DNA of 64,000 nt. Source: Blastococcus aurantiacus (GTDB taxonomy: Bacteria; Actinomycetota; Actinomycetes; Mycobacteriales; Geodermatophilaceae). The translations under genes were made by a program, and so were the position numbers. The DNA lies in contig NZ_FNBT01000008.1 in assembly GCF_900102425.1 (NCBI RefSeq), positions 183,685 through 247,684 on the forward strand. The letters run 5' to 3'. Positions within the stretch are counted from its first letter, which is position 1; every line of letters begins with the position of its first letter. A model generated the notes under the pieces. The model searched no databases. It saw only the letters and a program-made list of their open reading frames with translations, and was not told where the DNA came from. Below are positions 1-11,206 of this stretch, in pieces.

Positions 1-171
1 GCCGTCGACCGTGCCGGTGGCGCGGGCGAAGGTGACCAGCGTGAGGTTCACCGAGTTGAGCATCAGCTCGATGCACATGAACACGACGATGGCGTTGCGG
101 CGGACCAGCACGCCGACGGCGCCGATGGTGAACAGGATCGCCGCGAGCACCAGGTAGTAGGTCAGCGTCAT
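1..171 (-). CDS. nuoK: NADH-quinone oxidoreductase subunit K, partial
   Basis: First 57 codons of the small membrane subunit NuoK of complex I (proton-pumping arm, three transmembrane helices). The protein begins [20 protein letters not shown]. The ARRNAI-like segment ([20 protein letters not shown]) carries the conserved Glu of the second helix (IELMLN). The 3' part of the gene lies beyond the left edge. The ATG overlaps the nuoJ stop in an ATGA arrangement, so translation is probably coupled. nuoL, nuoM and nuoN would be expected further left. Identification is firm from sequence and operon position. Confidence 0.96.
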   Translation of the reverse strand, partial: MTLTYYLVLAAILFTIGAVGVLVRRNAIVVFMCIELMLNSVNLTLVTFARATGTVDG

Positions 172-986
172 GACCGGTCACCGCCTGCCGGGCCGTCGAG
201 GGGGGCGGGGTCGAGGGTGCCCAGCGCGCCGTCCGGGGAGCCCAGCTGCTCGCGGCCCGTGGGTCGCGGCATCTGGTCGGCCACCTGCGGCTCGATGCCG
301 GTGGCCTGGCTGTCCGGCGACGTGCGGCCGTCGGGCAGCAGTGCGGGCGCGGCGACGGAGTTGGCCCGGGCGTAGACGCCGGGGCCGGGCAGGGTCTGCG
401 GCCGCTCGGTGAGGAAGCGGGCCCGCGACAGCTCCTTCTGCGTACGCCGGGTGCCGGGCTCCCGCTCGATGTGCGCCAGCACCATCGCGCCGAGCGCGGC
501 GGTGATCAGCAGGGCGCTGGTGACCTCGAAGGCGAGCAGGTAGTCGGTGAACAGCGACTCGGCGATCGCCGGGATGTTGCCCTCCGGCTGCGCGTCGGCC
601 AGGCCCACCCCGACGAGGTCCTCGGTCGCCCGGGCGATGCCCGCGCCGACGAGACCGGCGAAGCCGAGGCCCAGCACGGTGGCGGCGACCCGCTGGCCGC
701 GCAGCGTCTCGACGACGGAGTCCGAGGAGTCCCGGCCGATCATCATCAGCACGAACAGGAAGAGGATCATGATCGCGCCGGTGTAGACGATGATCTGCAC
801 CGCGCCGAGGAACGGCGCTTCCTGGATCACGTAGAAGACGCCCAGCGACAGCATCGTGGTGACCAGCCAGAGGGCCGAGTGCACCGCGTTGCGGCTGAAC
901 ACCATGCCCAGAGCCCCGGCCAGCGCGACCGGTCCGAGGACCCAGAAGGCGACCGTCTCCCCCGTGCCGATGACGACCTCGTTCAC
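168..986 (-). CDS. nuoJ: NADH-quinone oxidoreductase subunit J
   Basis: Membrane subunit NuoJ of complex I, 272 residues. About five hydrophobic helices fill the first 170 residues; the family signature lies around [20 protein letters not shown] and the helix with [20 protein letters not shown]. The last ~100 residues are polar, rich in Pro/Gly, and longer than in many homologues; the tail looks unstructured. The GTG start at 986 was chosen because it overlaps the nuoI stop (GTGA) and places the first helix at the N terminus. Next to nuoI and nuoK in the canonical order. Confidence 0.95.
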   Translation of the reverse strand: MNEVVIGTGETVAFWVLGPVALAGALGMVFSRNAVHSALWLVTTMLSLGVFYVIQEAPFLGAVQIIVYTGAIMILFLFVLMMIGRDSSDSVVETLRGQRVAATVLGLGFAGLVGAGIARATEDLVGVGLADAQPEGNIPAIAESLFTDYLLAFEVTSALLITAALGAMVLAHIEREPGTRRTQKELSRARFLTERPQTLPGPGVYARANSVAAPALLPDGRTSPDSQATGIEPQVADQMPRPTGREQLGSPDGALGTLDPAPLDGPAGGDRS

Positions 987-1621
987 GCCTGCTCCCCCAC
1001 GACGGCCTCGGACGCCGAGCCCGCCTCCGGAACCCGCAGGTAGTAGTCCTTCTCGTCGTCCCCCAGGCGCATGGGGTGCGGCGGCTGCTCCATGCCGGGC
1101 AGCAGCGGAGCCATGAGCTGCTCCTTGGTGTAGATCAGGTCCTGGCGGTTGTCGTCGGCGAGCTCGAAGTCGTTGCTCATCGTCAGCGAGCGGGTGGGGC
1201 AGGCCTCGATGCACAGCCCGCAGAAGATGCAGCGCAGGTAGTTGATCTGGTAGACCGCGCCGTACCGCTCACCCGGCGAGTAGCGGGCCTCCTCGGTGTT
1301 GTCACCGCCCTCCACGTAGATCGCGTCGGCGGGGCACGCCCAGGCGCACAGCTCGCACCCGACGCACTTCTCCAGCCCGTCCGGGTGCCGGTTGAGCACG
1401 TGACGGCCGTGGTAGCGCGGCTTGGTCACCTTGGGCTCGAACGGGTACTGCTCGGTCGTCACCTTGCGGAAGATCTGGGCGAAGGTGACGCCGAAGCCCT
1501 GGACGGCGGCCGGGATCAGGCTGTCGCGGACCGCCGGCTTGGCGAGGTGGTCGGTCGAGGGACGGGCCACCTCGCCACCGCTGCGCTTCGCGGGGGTGCG
1601 GTCGGACCGGTTATCGGACAT
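983..1621 (-). CDS. nuoI: NADH-quinone oxidoreductase subunit I (two [4Fe-4S] ferredoxin-type)
   Basis: Peripheral-arm subunit of 212 residues that carries clusters N6a and N6b and passes electrons to NuoB. Two ferredoxin motifs are visible: [12 protein letters not shown] and [12 protein letters not shown]. The N-terminal ~30 residues ([16 protein letters not shown]...) are polar and variable. The ATG at 1621 lies inside the end of nuoH, an 11-bp overlap. The C terminus after the second cluster is also longer than the core domain. Complete, with no odd features. Confidence 0.97.
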   Translation of the reverse strand: MSDNRSDRTPAKRSGGEVARPSTDHLAKPAVRDSLIPAAVQGFGVTFAQIFRKVTTEQYPFEPKVTKPRYHGRHVLNRHPDGLEKCVGCELCAWACPADAIYVEGGDNTEEARYSPGERYGAVYQINYLRCIFCGLCIEACPTRSLTMSNDFELADDNRQDLIYTKEQLMAPLLPGMEQPPHPMRLGDDEKDYYLRVPEAGSASEAVVGEQA

Positions 1622-3083
1622 CGGGGCTGTCCTCCTCGACGGTGGTGGTGCCGCGCCGGCCGGTGGCCACGACCGCGCCGCCGTCACCGGCGACGGGCTC
1701 GCGGCGCAGCCGGGGCGACGGCGGAACGGTGAGGTCCATCGGCGGGATGGGGAACCCGCCCTCGGCGCGGGTGGGTCCGCCGGTGGGACGGCGCGAGGCG
1801 CCGGCCGGGGGCAGGACCTCGGCCTCCGGGTCGACGGCGTGCACCCCGCCGGCCGCGGCATCGGCCGCCATGAGCCGGGTGTCGCGATGACCGGACCGGC
1901 TGGCCAGGAGCAGGCCGGCGAGCACCAGCAGCGCGACCGGGACGCCGACGAAGAGCGTGACCTCCCCGGTGGACAGGTCGGTCTCGCGGGCGACCGTGCG
2001 CATGGTGGCCACCACGAGGATCCAGACCAGAGCGGTCGGGACCAGCACCTTCCAGCCGAAGCTCATGAATTGGTCGTAGCGAAGGCGGGGCAGCGTGCCG
2101 CGCAGCCAGATGAAGACGAACAGGGCGACGACGACCTTGAGGAAGAACCACAGCAGCGGCCACCAGCCGGTGTTGGCGCCGTCCCAGATCGAGATCGGCC
2201 AGGGCGCCCGCCAGCCGCCGAGGAACAGCGTCGCGGCGAGTGCGGAGACGGTGACCATGTTGATGTACTCGGCCAGGAAGAACAGCGCGAATTTCAGCGA
2301 CGAGTACTCGGTGTGGAAGCCGCCGACCAGCTCGCTCTCGGCCTCGGCGAGGTCGAAGGGTGCGCGGTTGGTCTCGCCGACCACGGCGATCGCGTAGATG
2401 ACGAAGGAGACCGGGAGCAGGACGGCGTACCAGCTGGGGCCGGTGAACTCCCATCCGAAGAAGGACACCTGGTTGCCGTCGGCCTGGGCGGCGACGATCT
2501 CCGAGGTCGACATCGAGCCGGCGTAGAGGAACACCGCGACGATCGACAGCCCCATCGCGATCTCGTAGCTGACCATCTGCGCGGCGCTGCGCAGCGAGCC
2601 GAGCAGCGGGTAGGTGGAGCCGGAGGCCCACCCGCCGAGGACGATGCCGTAGATCCCCATGGCGGAGCAGGCCAGGACCACGAGCACGCCGATGGGGGCG
2701 TCGGTGAGCTGCAGCGGGGTGCGCTCGCCGAAGATGCTGACCGTCGGGCCCAGGGGGATGACGGAGAAGGCGATGAACGCCGGGACGGTGGCGATGACCG
2801 GGGCCAGGAAGTAGATCGGCTTGTCGGCGAGCGCCGGCATGATGTCTTCCTTGAAGGCCAGCTTCAGCCCGTCCGCGAGGCTCTGCAGGTAACCGCGCGG
2901 GCCGACCCGGTTGGGGCCGATCCGCTGCTGCATGCGGGCGACGACCTTGCGCTCGAAGACGATCGCGAACAGCGTCAGGAGCACCAGGACCACGAAGACC
3001 CCGACGACCTTGATGAGCACGATCCACCAGACGTCGTTCCCGAAGTCCTCGAGGGTGGGCTGGTCGGGGCTGGCCAGCGGCAT
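1611..3083 (-). CDS. nuoH: NADH-quinone oxidoreductase subunit H
   Basis: Membrane subunit NuoH (ND1 type), 490 residues, which forms the quinone chamber with NuoB and NuoD. Visible family motifs are [39 protein letters not shown] and [20 protein letters not shown]. About eight hydrophobic helices are followed by a ~90-residue Pro/Arg-rich C-terminal tail not needed for the fold. The ATG at 3083 overlaps the nuoG stop by one base (TGATG); a GTG one codon upstream is the only close alternative. Confidence 0.95.
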   Translation of the reverse strand: MPLASPDQPTLEDFGNDVWWIVLIKVVGVFVVLVLLTLFAIVFERKVVARMQQRIGPNRVGPRGYLQSLADGLKLAFKEDIMPALADKPIYFLAPVIATVPAFIAFSVIPLGPTVSIFGERTPLQLTDAPIGVLVVLACSAMGIYGIVLGGWASGSTYPLLGSLRSAAQMVSYEIAMGLSIVAVFLYAGSMSTSEIVAAQADGNQVSFFGWEFTGPSWYAVLLPVSFVIYAIAVVGETNRAPFDLAEAESELVGGFHTEYSSLKFALFFLAEYINMVTVSALAATLFLGGWRAPWPISIWDGANTGWWPLLWFFLKVVVALFVFIWLRGTLPRLRYDQFMSFGWKVLVPTALVWILVVATMRTVARETDLSTGEVTLFVGVPVALLVLAGLLLASRSGHRDTRLMAADAAAGGVHAVDPEAEVLPPAGASRRPTGGPTRAEGGFPIPPMDLTVPPSPRLRREPVAGDGGAVVATGRRGTTTVEEDSPDVR

Positions 3084-5566
3084 CACGCGGCACCTCCATC
3101 CGGGACGGCAGCTGCGGCGATGCGGACGACGGCGCCAGGACCGGCGCCCAGGTGCGTGCGCACCTCGCTGCCGGGCGAGCGCATCGGCAGCCAGACCACG
3201 TGGTCGGGCATCGGCGTGACGAGCAGGGGCAGCGTCACCGCACCGGCGGGCCCGGTCACGGTCACCGGCGCACCGTCGGCGACGCCCAGCCGGGCGGCGG
3301 CCTCCGCGGCGAGCCGGACGACGGGACGGCGGGCGGTGCCGGAGAGCTCGGGCTCGTCGCGCTGCAGCGTGCCGGCGTCCAGGAGTTGCCGCCAGGAGGC
3401 GAGCAGGGCCTCGTCGGCGCGCAGTGCGGGCGCTCCGGCGGCGGCGACGTCCGGGCCGGCGACCGCGGACGACCGCGCGGTGCCCAGCGCCGCGAGCTCC
3501 GCCCGGGCGGCCTCGGGCGTCGGCAGCCGCAGGTCGACGTCCATGAGATCGGCCAGACCGTGCAGCACCCGGGCGTCGGACAGCCGGCCGGTGTCGTGCA
3601 GCGTGGCGTCGAAGGACCGCACCCGGCCCTCCCAGTCCAGGAAGCTGCCCGCCTTCTCCGAGGCGGCGGCCACCGGGAGCACCACGTCGGCCCACTCCGT
3701 GACCGCCGTCGGGAACATCTCCAGACTGACGACGAAGCGGGCCTCCGCCAGGGCGTTCTCGGCGAGCAGGGGGTCGGGCAGGTCGGCCGGGTCGACGCCG
3801 CCGACGAGCAGCCCGGCCAGCCGGCGGTCGCGCACGGCGGCGAGGATGCCGGTGGTGTCCAGGCCCGGGGACGACGGGAGGGCCGCGGCGTCCACGCCCC
3901 AGCGTCCCGCGACCTCGGCACGCGCACCCTCGTCGGCGACGGTGCGTCCACCGGGGAGCAGCGCGGGCAGCGCACCGGCCTCGACGGCCCCGCGCTCGCC
4001 GGCCCGGCGGGGCACCCAGGCGATGCGGGCGCCGGTGGCCTCCGCCAGCTCGACCAGGGCGGTGAACGCGCCCGGCACCTCGGCCAGCCGCTCGCCCGCG
4101 AGGACGACGGCGCCGGGCTGCCGCAGCGCGGCGACGGCAGGGCCGCCCCAGGTGCCCAGCGCCAGCGCCTGGAGCGACCGCGCCTCCGCACCGGGCAGCG
4201 TGGTGAGCACCGTGGCCTGGAGCTTCTGCGCGGCCCGCGTCGGGAAGGGTGCGAGGTCGAAGACCTGCGTCCGCTTGGTGCGGACCGCCTTGCGCAGCCG
4301 CAGGAAGAGGATCGGCGACTCCTCCTCGGGCTCGAAGCCCGCGAGGAGGACGACCGGTGAGGCGCCCAGCTCGTCGTAGGTGACCCCGCCCCGGCCCGGA
4401 CCGGTGCCCGCGACCGTGCTCGCCAGGAACGCCAGCTCCTCCGCCGAGTGGGCGCGGGCGCGGGCGTCGACGTCGTTGGTGCCCAGCGCCACACGGGCGA
4501 ACTTGGCGTAGGCGTAGGCGTCCTCGACGGTCAGCCGGCCGCCGGGCAGCACCCCGACCCCGCCCGCGTCGCGCGCCTCGGCCAGCCCGGCCGCGGCCGC
4601 GGCCCAGGCCTCGGGCCAGGACGCCGGCTGCAGCGTGCCGTCGGCGCCGCGCACCAGCGGCGTGGTCAGCCGCTCGTTGGACGTGACGTAGCGGAACGCG
4701 TAGCGGCCCTTGTCGCAGGTCCACTCCTCGTTGACCGCCGGGTCCTCACCGGCCTGGCGGCGGGTGACCTTCCCGCGCCGGTAGTCGGTGCGCATCGAGC
4801 AGCCCGACGCGCAGTGCTCGCAGACGCTGTCCTCGCTGCGCAGGTCGAACGGCCGGGCGCGGAACCGGTACTGCGTGCTGGTGAGCGCGCCGACCGGGCA
4901 GATCTGGGTGGTGTTGCCGGAGAAGTAGGACTCGAACGGCTCGTCCTCGTAGATCGCCACCTGCTCCAGCGCCCCGCGCTCGAAGAGCTCGATGAACGGG
5001 TCGCCCGCCACCTGCTGGGAGAAACGGGTGCACCGGGCGCAGAGCACGCAGCGCTCGCGGTCGAGCAGGATCTCGGTGCTGATCGCCAGCGGCTTGGGGT
5101 AGGTGCGCTTCTCGTCGACGAACCGGCTCTCGGTGCGGCCGTGGCCCATCGCCTGGTTCTGCAGCGGGCACTCGCCGCCCTTGTCGCAGGTCGGGCAGTC
5201 CAGCGGGTGGTTGATCAGCAGCAGCTCCATCGTGCCCTGCTGCGCCTTGTCCGCCACCGGGCTGGACAGCTGGGTACGCACTGCCATGCCCTCGGTGACC
5301 GGCATGGTGCAGGAGGCGACCGGCTTGCGCTGGCCCTCGACCTCGACCAGGCACTGCCGGCAGGCGCCGACCGGCTCCAGCAGCGGGTGGTCGCAGAACC
5401 GCGGGATGAAGACACCGACCTGCTCGGCGGCCCGGATGATCAGCGTGTCCTTGGGCACCGCGACGTCGAAGCCGTCGATCGTGCAGTGGACGGCGTCCGG
5501 CGGGGTGTGCGGGCCGGGGGTGCCCGGCGGCACCGCGGGCGCCGGCGTCGGGTTCGTCAGCGTCAT
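3083..5566 (-). CDS. nuoG: NADH-quinone oxidoreductase subunit G
   Basis: Largest peripheral subunit, 827 residues. An N-terminal [2Fe-2S] ferredoxin domain has Cys58, Cys69, Cys72 and Cys86. Next come the [17 protein letters not shown] motif for the His/Cys-ligated cluster and the [10 protein letters not shown] ... CPVGAL cluster. The molybdopterin-oxidoreductase-like half starts with CEHCASGC ... WTCDKGRYA, so the extra N7-type cluster site seen in E. coli and Thermus is kept. The C-terminal half is Ala-rich and diverged, as is usual in actinobacteria. The start overlaps the nuoF stop (ATGA). Confidence 0.96.
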   Translation of the reverse strand: MTLTNPTPAPAVPPGTPGPHTPPDAVHCTIDGFDVAVPKDTLIIRAAEQVGVFIPRFCDHPLLEPVGACRQCLVEVEGQRKPVASCTMPVTEGMAVRTQLSSPVADKAQQGTMELLLINHPLDCPTCDKGGECPLQNQAMGHGRTESRFVDEKRTYPKPLAISTEILLDRERCVLCARCTRFSQQVAGDPFIELFERGALEQVAIYEDEPFESYFSGNTTQICPVGALTSTQYRFRARPFDLRSEDSVCEHCASGCSMRTDYRRGKVTRRQAGEDPAVNEEWTCDKGRYAFRYVTSNERLTTPLVRGADGTLQPASWPEAWAAAAAGLAEARDAGGVGVLPGGRLTVEDAYAYAKFARVALGTNDVDARARAHSAEELAFLASTVAGTGPGRGGVTYDELGASPVVLLAGFEPEEESPILFLRLRKAVRTKRTQVFDLAPFPTRAAQKLQATVLTTLPGAEARSLQALALGTWGGPAVAALRQPGAVVLAGERLAEVPGAFTALVELAEATGARIAWVPRRAGERGAVEAGALPALLPGGRTVADEGARAEVAGRWGVDAAALPSSPGLDTTGILAAVRDRRLAGLLVGGVDPADLPDPLLAENALAEARFVVSLEMFPTAVTEWADVVLPVAAASEKAGSFLDWEGRVRSFDATLHDTGRLSDARVLHGLADLMDVDLRLPTPEAARAELAALGTARSSAVAGPDVAAAGAPALRADEALLASWRQLLDAGTLQRDEPELSGTARRPVVRLAAEAAARLGVADGAPVTVTGPAGAVTLPLLVTPMPDHVVWLPMRSPGSEVRTHLGAGPGAVVRIAAAAVPDGGAA

Positions 5567-6891
5567 GACGCAGCTCCCACGGGCTCGAGGCGGAGGCTGC
5601 GGCCCAGCCGGGCCTGCTCCTCCGGGGGCAGCAGGGCGACGTAGTCGTCCTTGAAGTACTTCAGCGAGCTGGTGATGCAGCTCGTGGCGCCGTCGCCGAG
5701 GGCGCAGAAGGAGCGGCCCAGGATGTTGTCGCAGGTGTCGACGAGGATGTCGAGGTCCTGCGCGGTGCCCCGGCCGTGCGCGATGCGCTCGAGGATCTGG
5801 ACCAGCCAGTAGGTGCCCTCACGGCAGGGGGTGCACTTGCCGCAGCTCTCGTGCGCGTAGAACTCGGTGAACCGCAGGGTGGCCTCGACGATCGAGTCGG
5901 TCTCGTCGAACACCATGAGCGCGGTGGTGCCGAGCATCGAGCCGGCGGCGGCCACGGAGTCGAAGTCGAGCGGGACGTCGAGGTGCTCGGCGGTGAAGTA
6001 GGGCGTGGACGAGCCGCCGGGCGTCCAGAACTTGAGCTCGTGACCCGGGCGCACGCCGCCGGCCATCTCCAGCAGCTCGCGCATCGTCGTCCCCATGGGG
6101 GCCTCGTACTGCCCGGGGCGGACGACGCGGCCCGACAGCGAGTAGATCTTCGGCCCAGGCGACTTCTCCGGGCCGAACGCCTTGAACCACTCCGCGCCGC
6201 CGCGGACGACGAACGGCACGCTGGCCAGCGTCTCGACGTTGTTGATGACCGTCGGGGCGCCGTACAGGCCGGCGACCGCGGGGAACGGCGGCTTGAGCCG
6301 GGGCTGGCCGCGGTACCCCTCGAGGGAGTCCAGCAGGGCCGTCTCCTCGCCGCAGATGTAGGCCCCGGCGCCGGCGTGCACGATCAGCTCGAGGTCGTAG
6401 CCCGAGCCGAGGATGTCGCTGCCGAGGTAGCCCGCGGCGTAGGCCTCCTCGACGGCGGCGACCAGCCGGCGGTGGGCGTGCACGGCCTCGCCGCGGACGT
6501 AGATGACGGCGAACTTCGACCGGATCGCGTACGCGGAGATGATCACGCCCTCGATCAGGGAGTGCGGGTCGGCCATCATCAGCGGCAGGTCCTTGCAGGT
6601 GCCCGGCTCGCCCTCGTCGGCGTTGACCACGAGGTACTTGGGCATCGCCGCCGGTCCGGTCGGGGCCTCGCCCGGCTTGGGCTGCGGGATGAAGCTCCAC
6701 TTCATGCCCGTCGGGAAGCCGGCGCCGCCGCGGCCGCGCAGTCCGGAGTCCTTGACCATCGTGACCAGCTCGTCGGGAGCCATCGACAGGGCCGTGCGCA
6801 GCGCGGCGTAGCCCTCCATCGACTCGTAGGTCGACAGCCGCCACGAGCGGTCGGCGCCCCAGCGGGTGGTGAGGACGGGAGTGAGGGGCAT
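5563..6891 (-). CDS. nuoF: NADH-quinone oxidoreductase subunit F (NADH/FMN binding)
   Basis: The 442-residue entry subunit, which binds NADH and FMN and carries cluster N3. The glycine-rich NADH/FMN loop [16 protein letters not shown] lies near residue 60, [12 protein letters not shown] follows, and the [4Fe-4S] ligands are in [13 protein letters not shown] plus a downstream FCALGDG. The ATG at 6891 lies one base after the nuoE stop. The length is typical of actinobacterial NuoF and all ligands are present. Confidence 0.97.
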   Translation of the reverse strand: MPLTPVLTTRWGADRSWRLSTYESMEGYAALRTALSMAPDELVTMVKDSGLRGRGGAGFPTGMKWSFIPQPKPGEAPTGPAAMPKYLVVNADEGEPGTCKDLPLMMADPHSLIEGVIISAYAIRSKFAVIYVRGEAVHAHRRLVAAVEEAYAAGYLGSDILGSGYDLELIVHAGAGAYICGEETALLDSLEGYRGQPRLKPPFPAVAGLYGAPTVINNVETLASVPFVVRGGAEWFKAFGPEKSPGPKIYSLSGRVVRPGQYEAPMGTTMRELLEMAGGVRPGHELKFWTPGGSSTPYFTAEHLDVPLDFDSVAAAGSMLGTTALMVFDETDSIVEATLRFTEFYAHESCGKCTPCREGTYWLVQILERIAHGRGTAQDLDILVDTCDNILGRSFCALGDGATSCITSSLKYFKDDYVALLPPEEQARLGRSLRLEPVGAAS

Positions 6892-6892
6892 G

Positions 6893-7945
6893 TCAGGCCT
6901 TCCCGGAGCCCGGGGTGGCCCGGGGATGGGTGGCGGGGCCTTGGGCTTCAGTACCCGGCTCGGTCCCTGCAGGTGTGTCGGTGCCTTGCTGGTCGAGCCC
7001 GCCGGGCGGGCGGCCGCGGCCGTACTCGGCGCCCGCGTCCGGGTGCGCCTGTGCCGCACCGGCGCGCTCGGCGGGGTTGTCGGCGGCCGCCACGCGGGCG
7101 TCGCCGGCCTCCTTCTCCGGGGTCTCGCCGGTGCGGCCCGAGGGGCGCACCGTCTCCCGCGGCTCGCCCTGGTCCTCCGGCTCGGACGGCGTGCCGGCGG
7201 GCATGGCAGGGGCGGACTCGCCGCGCTCGACGGCCAGCCGTAGCCCGGCCAGCGTCGGCTCCAGTGCGCCCGGGGCGTCGATGGCGGCCCGGGCGGCATC
7301 GGCGTCGCCGTACTGGGAGAAGCCGGCCAGCTGGCGGGAGATGCCCCTGAAGTCGGTGAGCGGTGCGCCGCGGGTGGGCAGCGGCTTCTCGCCCCGGCGC
7401 AGCGCGGCCACCAGCTCGCGGGCGCTGGCGACGTCCTGCTGGTCGTAGAACTCGTAGTCGACGGTGACCACCGGCGCGTAGTCGCAGGCGGCCAGGCACT
7501 CGGCGTGCTCGAGGGTGACCGAGCCGTCGGCGGCGGTCTCGTCGTGGTGGACCCCGAGGTCCGCCGACAGCGCGTCCATGATCCGTTGCCCGCCCAGCAC
7601 GCTGCACAGCGTGTTGGTGCAGACGCTGACCAGGTGCCGGCCGGTGGGACGCCGCTTGTACATCGTGTAGAACGTCGCGACCGCGCCGACCTCGGCCTTG
7701 GTCAGCCCCAGCTCCTCCGCGCAGAGCGTGACGCCCTCGGGTGAGACGTAGCCCTGGTAGCTCTGCACCAGGTGCAGCATCGGGAGCAGCGCCGACCGCG
7801 CCTTCGGGTAGCGGGCGATGATCTCCCGCGCCTCCAGCCGGGTCTGCTCGGTCAGCGGCGGCAGGTCGGCCGGCGCGGGCAGCACGGGGCTGTCGTCGAG
7901 GCCGGTGGTCGCCGCGGCCTCGGGCGAGCCGGGAAGGGCGCTCAT
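6893..7945 (-). CDS. nuoE: NADH-quinone oxidoreductase subunit E with long C-terminal tail
   Basis: The [2Fe-2S] (N1a) subunit, 350 residues. The thioredoxin-like domain ends near residue 240 and carries the ligands in [12 protein letters not shown] and [10 protein letters not shown]. The remaining ~110 residues are low-complexity (Pro, Glu, Gly, Ala) with no hydrophobic segment, much longer than E. coli NuoE (about 166 residues). The tail has no recognisable domain and is probably disordered. The ATG at 7945 overlaps the nuoD stop (ATGA). Confidence 0.95.
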   Translation of the reverse strand: MSALPGSPEAAATTGLDDSPVLPAPADLPPLTEQTRLEAREIIARYPKARSALLPMLHLVQSYQGYVSPEGVTLCAEELGLTKAEVGAVATFYTMYKRRPTGRHLVSVCTNTLCSVLGGQRIMDALSADLGVHHDETAADGSVTLEHAECLAACDYAPVVTVDYEFYDQQDVASARELVAALRRGEKPLPTRGAPLTDFRGISRQLAGFSQYGDADAARAAIDAPGALEPTLAGLRLAVERGESAPAMPAGTPSEPEDQGEPRETVRPSGRTGETPEKEAGDARVAAADNPAERAGAAQAHPDAGAEYGRGRPPGGLDQQGTDTPAGTEPGTEAQGPATHPRATPGSGKA

Positions 7946-9261
7946 CTGTCCACTCCCCCCATCACGGGGTCGATCGACGCGATCGCTGCGATGACGTCGG
8001 CGATCATCCCGCCCTCGCTCATCGCCGCGGTGGCCTGCAGGTTCACGAAGCTGGGGTCGCGCACGTGGACGCGCCACGGCCGGGTGCTGCCGTCGCTGAC
8101 CACGTGGTAGCCCAGCTCGCCGCGGGGCGACTCGATCGGCACGTAGACCTGGCCGGCCGGCACCCGGAAGCCCTCGGTGACCAGCTTGAAGTGGTGGATC
8201 AGGGCCTCCATCGACTGGCCCATGATGTGCCGCACGTGGTCCAGCGAGTTGCCCATGCCGTCGGCGCCGAGGGACAGCTGCGCGGGCCAGGCGATCTTCT
8301 TGTCGTCGACCATGACCGGCCCCGGCTCCAGCCGGTCCAGCGCCTGGGCGACGATCTTGAGCGACTCGTTCACCTCGGCCATGCGCACCAGGTAGCGGCC
8401 CCACGCGTCGCTGGTGTCGGCGGTCGGCACCTCGAAGTCGTAGGTCTCGTAGCCCAGGTAGGGCTCCACCTTGCGCAGGTCCCACGGCAGGCCGGCCGCC
8501 CGCAGCACCGGCCCCGTGATCCCGAGCGCGACGCAGCCGGTGACGTCGAGGTAGCCGGCGTCCTTGAGCCTGTTCTGCCAGATCGGCTGGCCGGTGAGGA
8601 GCCGGTGGAAGTCGGCCACCCGGTTCGGGAAGATCCTCAGGAACTCGCGGATGCTGTCGACCGCGCCCTCGGGGAGGTCCTGCGCCAGGCCGCCGGGGCG
8701 GACGTAGGCGTGGTTCATGCGCAGACCGGTGATCTCCTCGAGCAGGTCGAGGACCATCTCCCGCTCGCGGAACCCGTTGGTCATGCCCGTGAGGGCGCCC
8801 ATCTCCATGCCGAAGGTCGCCAGTGCCACCAGGTGGGACGCGATCCGGTTGAGCTCCATGACCAGCACGCGGATCGTCTGCGCCCGCTGCGGTGCCTCGA
8901 TGCCCAGGAGCTTCTCGACGGCCATGCAGTAGCCGGTCTCGTTGAACAGCGGGGACAGGTAGTCCATCCGCGTCACGAAGGTCGTGCCCTGCACCCAGTT
9001 GCGGTACTCGGTGTTCTTCTCGATGCCGGTGTGCAGGTAGCCGATGACCACGCGGGCCTTGGTCACCGTCTCGCCCTCGAGGTCGAGGACCAGGCGCAGG
9101 ACGCCGTGGGTCGAGGGGTGCTGGGGCCCCATGTTGACCACGAGGCGGTCCTGGTCGTGCGGGTCGGCGAAGGTGAGGTCCCAGTCGCCACCGGTCACGG
9201 TGTAGACGCGGCCCTCGGTGGTCTCGCGCGAGCCGGCGTACGGGTCGTAGGTGGTGCTCAT
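7942..9261 (-). CDS. nuoD: NADH-quinone oxidoreductase subunit D
   Basis: The 49-kDa-type subunit, 439 residues, forming the quinone site with NuoB. Motifs: [46 protein letters not shown] (the Tyr/His quinone-site region) and the C-terminal DPVMGGVDR, typical of the hydrogenase-like large-subunit fold. nuoC and nuoD are separate genes, not fused as in E. coli. A 13-bp gap separates it from the nuoC stop. Confidence 0.97.
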   Translation of the reverse strand: MSTTYDPYAGSRETTEGRVYTVTGGDWDLTFADPHDQDRLVVNMGPQHPSTHGVLRLVLDLEGETVTKARVVIGYLHTGIEKNTEYRNWVQGTTFVTRMDYLSPLFNETGYCMAVEKLLGIEAPQRAQTIRVLVMELNRIASHLVALATFGMEMGALTGMTNGFREREMVLDLLEEITGLRMNHAYVRPGGLAQDLPEGAVDSIREFLRIFPNRVADFHRLLTGQPIWQNRLKDAGYLDVTGCVALGITGPVLRAAGLPWDLRKVEPYLGYETYDFEVPTADTSDAWGRYLVRMAEVNESLKIVAQALDRLEPGPVMVDDKKIAWPAQLSLGADGMGNSLDHVRHIMGQSMEALIHHFKLVTEGFRVPAGQVYVPIESPRGELGYHVVSDGSTRPWRVHVRDPSFVNLQATAAMSEGGMIADVIAAIASIDPVMGGVDR

Positions 9262-9274
9262 CGGTACGCGCCCT

Positions 9275-10024
9275 TCACCTGTAGGCCCGACGGGTGTCCG
9301 GCGGCGGGATCGTCGCGCCGTGGTACTCCACGGGGACGCCGCCGAGCGGGTAGTCCTTGCGCTGCGGGTGCCCGTCCCAGTCGTCGGGCATGAGGATCCG
9401 GGTCAGCGCCGGGTGGCCGTCGAAGACGATCCCGAACATGTCGAAGGTCTCCCGCTCGTGCCAGTCCGCCGTCGGGTAGATGCCGGTCACCGAGGGGACG
9501 TGCGGGTCCTCGACGGTGACCGCCACCTCGAGCCGGATCCGCCGCCGGTAGGTCATGGACGTCAGGTGCAGCACCACGTGCAGCCGGGGCCGGTGCGGCG
9601 CCACGGCGGGGCCGCCGCTGTCGAGGTAGTCGACGCCGGAGACGCTGCTGCACAGCTCGAAGCGCAGCGCCTCGTCGTCGCGCAGCGCCTGGGCCAGGGT
9701 CAGCAGGTGCTCCCGGGCGACGAAGTAGGTGATCTCGCCCCGGTCGACCAGCACCCGCTGGACGGCGGCGTCGTAGGTGGCCTGCCCGACCGCGTCGATC
9801 AGCGCGTCGGTGACCTCGTCGAACCATCCGCCGTAGGGGCGCTCGGTGGAGTGCAGGGCGACCGCGCCGCCCGGCTCGACGCGAACCAGCCCGCCGAAGC
9901 CGGAGGTGTCGCCGCTGCCGCTGACCCCGAAGGCGCCCTTGCGGAAGCCACCGGCCGGGGCCGTCGCGTCGTCGAAGCCGGCCTCCTCGCGACCGGGCAC
10001 GACCTCGCCACCATCGGTGCTCAT
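9275..10024 (-). CDS. nuoC: NADH-quinone oxidoreductase subunit C
   Basis: The 30-kDa-type subunit, 249 residues. The conserved C-terminal signature is clear: [22 protein letters not shown] followed by [26 protein letters not shown]. The N-terminal ~60 residues are Gly-rich and variable. Start ATG 10024 overlaps the nuoB stop (ATGA). No metal ligands are expected in this subunit. Confidence 0.96.
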   Translation of the reverse strand: MSTDGGEVVPGREEAGFDDATAPAGGFRKGAFGVSGSGDTSGFGGLVRVEPGGAVALHSTERPYGGWFDEVTDALIDAVGQATYDAAVQRVLVDRGEITYFVAREHLLTLAQALRDDEALRFELCSSVSGVDYLDSGGPAVAPHRPRLHVVLHLTSMTYRRRIRLEVAVTVEDPHVPSVTGIYPTADWHERETFDMFGIVFDGHPALTRILMPDDWDGHPQRKDYPLGGVPVEYHGATIPPPDTRRAYR

Positions 10025-10713
10025 CGCCAGGCCTTCCCCTGGCCGCTCGGCCGCTCCTCGGGGAGCAGCACGGCGTTGCCGTTGCGCTGCTCGAAGGCGA
10101 ACTGGCCGGTGCGCCCTTCGGCAGCGGCCTGCTCGTAGGCACGGCGCGCCACCTTGTCGACCCGCACGGTGGAGGGCATCTCGACCAGCAGGTCCTTCGC
10201 GGTGCCTTCAGCCCGCGCCTTCGCCTGCTCCCGCGCCCGCTTCTCCCCCAGTGGCTCGTTCATGATCTTGTGGTGCAGCTTGAGGATGGCGTCGGTGAGC
10301 ATCTCCGGCCGCGGCGGGCAGCCGGGCAGGTACATGTCCACCGGGACGATGTGGTCGACGCCCTGCACGACGGCGTAGTTGTTGAACATCCCGCCGGAGC
10401 TGGCGCACACGCCCATCGCGAGCACCCAGCGGGGCTCGGGCATCTGGTCGTAGATCTGCCGCAGGACGGGCGCCATCTTCTGGCTCACCCGCCCGGCGAC
10501 GATCATCAGGTCGGCCTGCCGGGGCGAGGCACGGAATACCTCCATGCCGAACCGGGCCAGGTCGTAGCGCCCGGCCCCGGTCGCCATCATCTCGATGGCG
10601 CAGCAGGCCAGGCCGAACGTGGCCGGCCACAGCGACGACTTCCGCGTCCAGTTGACCAGCTTCTCCACGCTGGTCAGCAGCACGCCGCTGGGCAGCTTCT
10701 CCTCGAGTCCCAT
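10021..10713 (-). CDS. nuoB: NADH-quinone oxidoreductase subunit B (cluster N2)
   Basis: Carries the terminal [4Fe-4S] cluster N2, which reduces menaquinone; 230 residues. The adjacent-cysteine ligand pair lies in [11 protein letters not shown], with further ligands in [14 protein letters not shown] and [11 protein letters not shown]. The C-terminal ~55 residues after IMNE are an actinobacterial extension. Separated from nuoA by 22 bp. Confidence 0.97.
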   Translation of the reverse strand: MGLEEKLPSGVLLTSVEKLVNWTRKSSLWPATFGLACCAIEMMATGAGRYDLARFGMEVFRASPRQADLMIVAGRVSQKMAPVLRQIYDQMPEPRWVLAMGVCASSGGMFNNYAVVQGVDHIVPVDMYLPGCPPRPEMLTDAILKLHHKIMNEPLGEKRAREQAKARAEGTAKDLLVEMPSTVRVDKVARRAYEQAAAEGRTGQFAFEQRNGNAVLLPEERPSGQGKAWR

Positions 10714-10735
10714 TACTGAACCGCCAGTCCCACGT

Positions 10736-11098
10736 CTAGTCCCATTCCAATCCGCCGCGGCGCCACACGTAGGCGTAGGCGATGAAGACCGTGACGATGA
10801 AGACGACCATCTCGACCAGGCCGAAGACGCCCAGCGCCTCGTTGTGCACGGCCCACGGGTAGAGGAAGACGATCTCGATGTCGAAGATGATGAACAACAT
10901 CGCGGTCAGGTAGTACTTCACCGGAAACCGGCCGCCGGTCAGCGGCTGGTCGACCGGCTCGATCCCGCACTCGTAGGCGTCGAGCTTGGCGCGGTTGAAC
11001 CGGCGCGGGCCCACGTAGGGCGCGGCGGCGACCGAGAACAGCGCGAACGCCGCGGCCAGCGCGAAGAGCCCCAGGATCGGGACGTAGGTCGACAGCAT
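10736..11098 (-). CDS. nuoA: NADH-quinone oxidoreductase subunit A
   Basis: Small three-helix membrane subunit, 120 residues, starting [18 protein letters not shown]. The ND3-like loop [22 protein letters not shown] and the helix [17 protein letters not shown] are diagnostic. I chose the ATG at 11098 over two in-frame GTG codons just upstream (11107, 11104). It is preceded either by a short purine-rich stretch or, read as a promoter, by a TAGGGT hexamer ending 7 nt before it. It follows the menJ-like gene after 108 bp, so both read-through and a private promoter are possible. Confidence 0.95.
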   Translation of the reverse strand: MLSTYVPILGLFALAAAFALFSVAAAPYVGPRRFNRAKLDAYECGIEPVDQPLTGGRFPVKYYLTAMLFIIFDIEIVFLYPWAVHNEALGVFGLVEMVVFIVTVFIAYAYVWRRGGLEWD

Positions 11099-11105
11099 CA
11101 GCACC

Positions 11106-11111
11106 ACCCTA
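11106..11111 (-). promoter_or_regulatory. Candidate -10 hexamer for a leaderless nuoA transcript
   Basis: On the minus strand TAGGGT ends 7 nt before the nuoA ATG, which would place transcription initiation at the start codon. No good TTGACN -35 is visible. The same bases can be read as a weak ribosome-binding site (AGGGTGG), so the call is uncertain. Confidence 0.35.
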
Positions 11112-11206
11112 GGGTGAGGACGGTCACGTTCCGTGCCGATCCGGAACGGATTGTCGCCGTGTCGACCGGGGACGGCAGAGCGACGTCGGCCAGGTAGGAG
11201 TCCACG

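Noticed and set aside
1422..4379. Very long open frame on the plus strand (about 985 codons)
   Set aside because: Lies antisense to nuoI, nuoH and nuoG; its product is a Glu/Gly/Arg-rich mirror of GC-rich codons with no domain. Typical shadow frame.
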